The position numbers and the translations under genes were made by a program. Positions 60,494-64,000 of a stretch of DNA of 64,000 bases are shown here, piece by piece. Below the pieces are notes generated by a model, which searched no databases, was not told where the DNA came from, and worked only from the letters and a program-made list of their open reading frames with translations. The stretch's first letter is position 1. Each line of letters opens with the position of its first letter. Source of the stretch: Actimicrobium sp035984655 (lineage in GTDB: Bacteria; Pseudomonadota; Gammaproteobacteria; Burkholderiales; Burkholderiaceae_D); assembly GCF_035984655.1 (NCBI RefSeq), contig NZ_JAXCHT010000002.1, positions 62,001-126,000 of the forward strand, read 5' to 3'.

Positions 60494-60928
60494 ATGACAC
60501 GCCCTGTATTCGCCACCCTACTGCCAGCCTTGCGGGGGGCGCTGTTGATGCTCGCCTGCCTGGCTGCGCCGGTGCAGGCCGACGTGGTTGTGATCGGGCA
60601 TCCGGGCCTGCCGCGGATCGATGCGGCGACGCTACAAAAAATCTTCACCGGGCGCGTCATCGAAGTCACCGGCATTGGCGTGACGGCGATCAACATGCCA
60701 CCCGGCACGCAGGCGCGCGAGCATTTCCTGCAAACGCTGATGGAGCAGAACGAAGATAAATACAGCGCCTACTGAACCGTGCGACGCTACATCGGCAAGG
60801 GCGCGCCGCCCAAGGAAATCACCACCAGCGCCGAAGTCATCCGCTTCGTGCAGAACACCCCCGGTGCGATCGGGTATGTCGAGGAAACCGACCTCCGGCC
60901 CGGCTTGAACATCCTGTTGCGCAAATAG
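60494..60928 (+). pseudogene. PstS-like small substrate-binding protein, interrupted by TGA
   Basis: The frame encodes a signal peptide (LLMLACLAAPVQA) and a small phosphate-type binding domain (VVVIGHPGLPRIDAATLQKIF, TGRVIEV, GTQAREHFLQTLM). It then meets TGA at 60773-60775, after KYSAY. The same frame continues without shift for 50 more codons (TVRRYIGKGAPPKEI to PGLNILLRK) and stops at TAG 60926. The continuation is fully consistent with the rest of the domain, so a single nonsense change is likely; TGG for Trp (YWTVRRY) would restore the reading. The product would be 144 residues. Possible causes are a real loss, a sequence error or readthrough. It lies 9 bp after the porin-like gene. Confidence 0.7.
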
Positions 60929-60948
60929 CGCTGCAGCGGCCGCCCGCA

Positions 60949-62043
60949 TCAATGGTCGGCGAGGCTGGTCGCAATCTCCCGGAACTGCGGCAAACGGGCA
61001 TAAAACGCATCGATGATTTCCGGATCGAAGTGGTGGCCGCGACCGGCCGAAATGATATCCACCGCGTGCTCGACCGTCATTGGTTCCTTGTACGGCCGGC
61101 GCGCCAGCAGCGCGTCGAACACGTCCGCCGCCGCCATCAGGCGTGCCGCCAGCGGGATGGCGTCACCCGCGAGTCCGTCCGGGTAGCCCGAGCCATCCCA
61201 TTTTTCATGATGACTGCGCGAAATTTCCATTGCCACCGCGAGGAACTGTCCGCGTTCTCCCATGTCGTCGCCGGCGCGCTTGAGAATCGTATAGCCGCAT
61301 TCGGCGTGGGTCTGCATGATGCGCCATTCGTCGGGCGTGAATTTGCCGCGCTTGAGCAGGATGTGATCGGGAATGGCGATCTTGCCGATGTCGTGCAGCG
61401 GCGCCGACTTGGCCATCAAGGCGATACGGTCGGGTGTCAGCACAGCGGCGTGATGCGGCTTGCCGGCAAGCTCGGTGGCCAGCAGCCGCACGTATTCGGA
61501 GGTGCGGCGAATATGGTTGCCGGTGGTTTGATCGCGAAACTCTGCCAGCGACACCATCACATGGATCGCCGCGTCCTGCAAATGATTGATTTCGGTCAGG
61601 CGGCGATTGACCTCGGTTTCCAGCCAGGCATTGTGGTCCCGCATCATTTCTGCAGCGGCCTTGATCTCCAGTTGCGTGCGCACGCGCGCGGCGACAATCG
61701 GCGGACTGAATGGCTTGTGGATGAAGTCGACCGCGCCCAGGGCAAAGCCGCGTTCTTCATCCTCCACCTCGGCCTTCGCGGTGAGAAACAGCACCGGCAC
61801 GCGCGCCGTTGCGGGATTGTTTTTCAGGCGCCGGCAGACCTCGAAGCCGTCCATGCCCGGCATCATGATATCGAGCAGGATCAGGTCGGGCGGCTCGGCA
61901 AAGGCCAGTTCAAGCGCCTTGTACGGACTATTGGCGAGCTTGACGCGGTAAGCGCCGTTGAGCAGGGTCGCCAGCAGGCTGAGGTTGGCGGGGGTGTCGT
62001 CGACGGCCAGAATGGTCGGGCGTCGCTGGATGAGCGCATTCAT
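60949..62043 (-). CDS. HD-GYP response regulator (predicted c-di-GMP phosphodiesterase)
   Basis: The 364-residue protein has a receiver domain (about 10-125, phosphoacceptor Asp58 in LLDIMMPG, conserved Lys110). An HD-GYP domain (about 155-350) has HDIGK at 217-221 and HHEKWDGSGYP at 278-288. These are the metal-binding and GYP signatures of enzymes that linearise cyclic-di-GMP. Length and order match RpfG-like proteins. It overlaps the hybrid kinase by 4 bp (ATGA), so the kinase is its likely partner. It is transcribed toward the porin and binding-protein genes, convergent with them. Confidence 0.92.
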   Translation of the reverse strand: MNALIQRRPTILAVDDTPANLSLLATLLNGAYRVKLANSPYKALELAFAEPPDLILLDIMMPGMDGFEVCRRLKNNPATARVPVLFLTAKAEVEDEERGFALGAVDFIHKPFSPPIVAARVRTQLEIKAAAEMMRDHNAWLETEVNRRLTEINHLQDAAIHVMVSLAEFRDQTTGNHIRRTSEYVRLLATELAGKPHHAAVLTPDRIALMAKSAPLHDIGKIAIPDHILLKRGKFTPDEWRIMQTHAECGYTILKRAGDDMGERGQFLAVAMEISRSHHEKWDGSGYPDGLAGDAIPLAARLMAAADVFDALLARRPYKEPMTVEHAVDIISAGRGHHFDPEIIDAFYARLPQFREIATSLADH

Positions 62044-64000
62044 TGGGTTTTGTCCTCCCTGATCGCGTCAACGCGAGTGGCTGCATTGGTCGGATCCGGC
62101 GGCAACAATGCCAGTGCCTTGTCGAATTCGAAATGATCTACGGCGGCGCTGATACGGCGTGACAACGGCGGTGGCAGCGTCGCATCCAGATCGGTCTTGT
62201 GCTCGGCCCATAGCGGCGCGGCCTGGCTGTCGCATTCCGCCAGCATCCTGCGCAGCCGCGGCAACCATTCGGACACGCCGGTCGCGGTGGGCGGTGGCGC
62301 GGGCATGCCGGGGCCGGCTGACACGGCCGACAACGCGTCCAGCAGGGCGCGCAACGCTGCGGAAAATTCAGGCAGCAAGGCGGTCGTCGCGGCCACATCA
62401 TGCGCGTGGCTTGCTGCCTCGATGGTGTCTCCCAGCGGCGGCAGCGCGATCCCGCCGAGCGTGCCGCTCAAGCCCTTGATGGTATGAATCAGGCGTTCAA
62501 GCTGCTCCCATTCCTGCGCTGCCAGCAGGCGCGCCAGCTCAACCGGCGCGCCGCCGTAGTCGTGTACGAAGCGCTCGGCCAGATGCGCATGGAGCGCCAT
62601 GTTGCCGCCAGTGCGACGCAAACCCATGCGACGATCGAGCGTCGGCCGGCCGGGCCCGCTGTCGACGGCGAGCCGTGCCGCGGCGTCCTGGCTGTGGCGC
62701 CCGTGATGCCGTGCCAGCGCTGCGTACAGGGCGTCCGGCTCGATCGGTTTGCTGATGTGGCCATTCATGCCGACGGCATCGCAGTGCAGCCGTTCATCGG
62801 GCAATGCGTGCGCGGTCATCGCGATGACGACCAGCTCACGGTAGCGCCCGCTTGCCCGCAGTCGCCGGGTCGCCTCGTAGCCATCCATCACCGGCATCTG
62901 CAGGTCCATCAGTACCGCGTCATAGTGTGTCGGCGGTAATGCGGCGAGTCGTTCGAGCGCCTCTTCGCCGTTGCTGGCGCGCTCGACGCGCACGCCACGC
63001 ATGGCCAGAAGTTCGGTCGCCAGTTGCTGGTTGATGGGATTGTCTTCGACCAGCAGGATGCGCATCCCCGCAATATCGCCGGAGCGCTGCGGTGCGGGCA
63101 GGATCGGTGCGCTCAGGATCGGCGCGCTGCAGGCCGGCGCCGAGGCTGGCTGCATTGGCAGGGCGGCCGCGGCCAGCGCAAAGCGCGCGGTAAAGCGGAA
63201 CGTCGAGCCAACCCCGGGCTGGCTCTCGACCCAGATCCGGCCACCCATCAATGCGACGAATTGCCGCGAGATCGCCAGACCCAGTCCGGTGCCGCCATAT
63301 TTGCGCGTGGTGGTGCCATCGGCCTGGGTGAAATCGGTAAACAGCCGCTCCAGTTGCGGCGTGTCCATGCCGATGCCGGTATCGCGCAACGTGAAGCACA
63401 ACGTCATCGCATCGGCATCGTGGCATTCCACCCGGGCACTGAGCCTGACACTGCCGCGCTCGGTGAATTTGATCGAATTCGACAGCAGGTTGGTCAGGAC
63501 CTGACCGAGTCGCAGCGGGTCGCCCAGCAGCGAGTCGTCGCGGATCTCGGCATACAGATCGTCGACCTCGACCAGCAGGTCGATGTCCTTGTCCAGCGCG
63601 CTTTGCTGCAGCAGCGACACGGCCTGGTCGATCACCTCGTCGAGGCGGAACCGGGTCAGCTCGAGTTCCATCTTGCCGGCTTCGACCTTGGAGAAATCGA
63701 GAATGTTGTTGATGATCCCCAGCAACGACTTTGCCGCCGTATGGATGTTGTTGACGTACTCCCGTTGTCGCGTGTTCAGGTCGGTCTTCAAGGCCAGCCA
63801 GGCCATGCCGATGATCGCGTTCATGGGAGTGCGGATTTCGTGGCTCATGGTGGCCAGGAACATGGACTTGGAGCGGGTGGCGTCTTCCGATTGCACACGT
63901 GCCAGTTCCAGTTGCCGCTGCACCGCCGCGCGGTTCTGCAAATCATCTTCGATCGCCTGCGCCATGCCATTGACGGCCACGCCCAGCGCGGTCAATTCCT
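62040..64000 (-). CDS. hybrid sensor histidine kinase with receiver and Hpt domains, 5' end off window
   Basis: About 653 codons are visible; the gene continues beyond the right edge, so the sensor input region is missing. A HAMP-like stretch (MTALGVAVNGMAQAIEDDLQ, which may be internal) leads to a HisKA domain with SHEIRTPMNAIIGM. An HATPase follows with FTERGSVRLSAR and GTGLGLAISRQF. A receiver domain begins about residue 313 (RILLVEDNPINQQLATELL, phosphoacceptor Asp in AVLMDLQMPVMDG). The C-terminus holds a phosphotransfer (Hpt) domain with LIHTIKGLSGTLGG. Autophosphorylation, internal receiver, Hpt and then transfer to the HD-GYP regulator would be the expected phosphorelay. The Met at 63995 is probably not the start. 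Confidence 0.9.
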   Translation of the reverse strand, partial: ELTALGVAVNGMAQAIEDDLQNRAAVQRQLELARVQSEDATRSKSMFLATMSHEIRTPMNAIIGMAWLALKTDLNTRQREYVNNIHTAAKSLLGIINNILDFSKVEAGKMELELTRFRLDEVIDQAVSLLQQSALDKDIDLLVEVDDLYAEIRDDSLLGDPLRLGQVLTNLLSNSIKFTERGSVRLSARVECHDADAMTLCFTLRDTGIGMDTPQLERLFTDFTQADGTTTRKYGGTGLGLAISRQFVALMGGRIWVESQPGVGSTFRFTARFALAAAALPMQPASAPACSAPILSAPILPAPQRSGDIAGMRILLVEDNPINQQLATELLAMRGVRVERASNGEEALERLAALPPTHYDAVLMDLQMPVMDGYEATRRLRASGRYRELVVIAMTAHALPDERLHCDAVGMNGHISKPIEPDALYAALARHHGRHSQDAAARLAVDSGPGRPTLDRRMGLRRTGGNMALHAHLAERFVHDYGGAPVELARLLAAQEWEQLERLIHTIKGLSGTLGGIALPPLGDTIEAASHAHDVAATTALLPEFSAALRALLDALSAVSAGPGMPAPPPTATGVSEWLPRLRRMLAECDSQAAPLWAEHKTDLDATLPPPLSRRISAAVDHFEFDKALALLPPDPTNAATRVDAIREDKTQ

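Noticed and set aside
60773..60775. TGA in the binding-protein gene read as selenocysteine
   Set aside because: No SECIS-like hairpin is apparent directly downstream, there is no selenoprotein family resemblance, and the surrounding YSAY_TVRRY suggests Trp.

Overview
The window reads as a high-GC chromosome segment of a betaproteobacterium, most likely Burkholderiales and perhaps close to Oxalobacteraceae. This is an inference from gene content: a HexR-type Entner-Doudoroff cluster, a class I-like PhaC, a PsiF-family protein, a giant two-partner-secretion exoprotein with an extended signal peptide, and overall codon use. No rRNA, tRNA, CRISPR array or insertion sequence was recognised. Genes are densely packed on both strands, with no obvious phage or plasmid functions.

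Layout. 1-5.7 kb: tail of an EamA-type transporter, class III aminotransferase, DusA, a BON-domain lipoprotein and an orphan sigma-54-dependent response regulator. 4.8-11.6 kb: a sugar-catabolism locus, with pgi-zwf-hexR on the minus strand and edd-eda divergent on the plus strand. The shared intergenic region holds two near-consensus HexR boxes, one per promoter. 11.7-18 kb: dienelactone hydrolase, aquaporin, an unknown membrane protein, and a double-permease ABC importer with an ATPase that carries an extra C-terminal domain; no binding protein is encoded beside it. 17.8-31 kb: mixed stress, envelope and metabolic genes (cardiolipin synthase, HdeD-like, DUF5335-like, flavodoxin, cupin/JmjC-like, GST, epimerase plus divergent LysR regulator, IlvE, class II aldolase, ferritin-like, Prc protease). 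31.4-35.9 kb: a P-type cation ATPase followed after 3 bp by phaC, with a perfect FNR/ANR-type palindrome upstream.

The dominant feature is 36.9-57.5 kb. An 18,855-bp gene encodes a 6,284-residue TpsA exoprotein, and its TpsB outer-membrane transporter is coupled to it by a TAATG overlap. The exoprotein has an extended signal peptide region, a TPS secretion domain, large tandem modules of about 370-410 residues separated by charged linkers, a long run of shorter Gly/Ala/Val/Asn-rich repeats, and a helix-rich insertion of about 370 residues in an otherwise beta-helix-like protein.

57.5-64 kb: an acetyl-CoA hydrolase/CoA-transferase, a porin-like protein, a small periplasmic binding-protein gene interrupted by an in-frame TGA, and, convergently, an HD-GYP response regulator with a hybrid sensor kinase that runs off the window edge. 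The last group may form a sensory unit that turns over cyclic-di-GMP, a messenger that often controls adhesins such as the neighbouring TpsA. That link is inference only.
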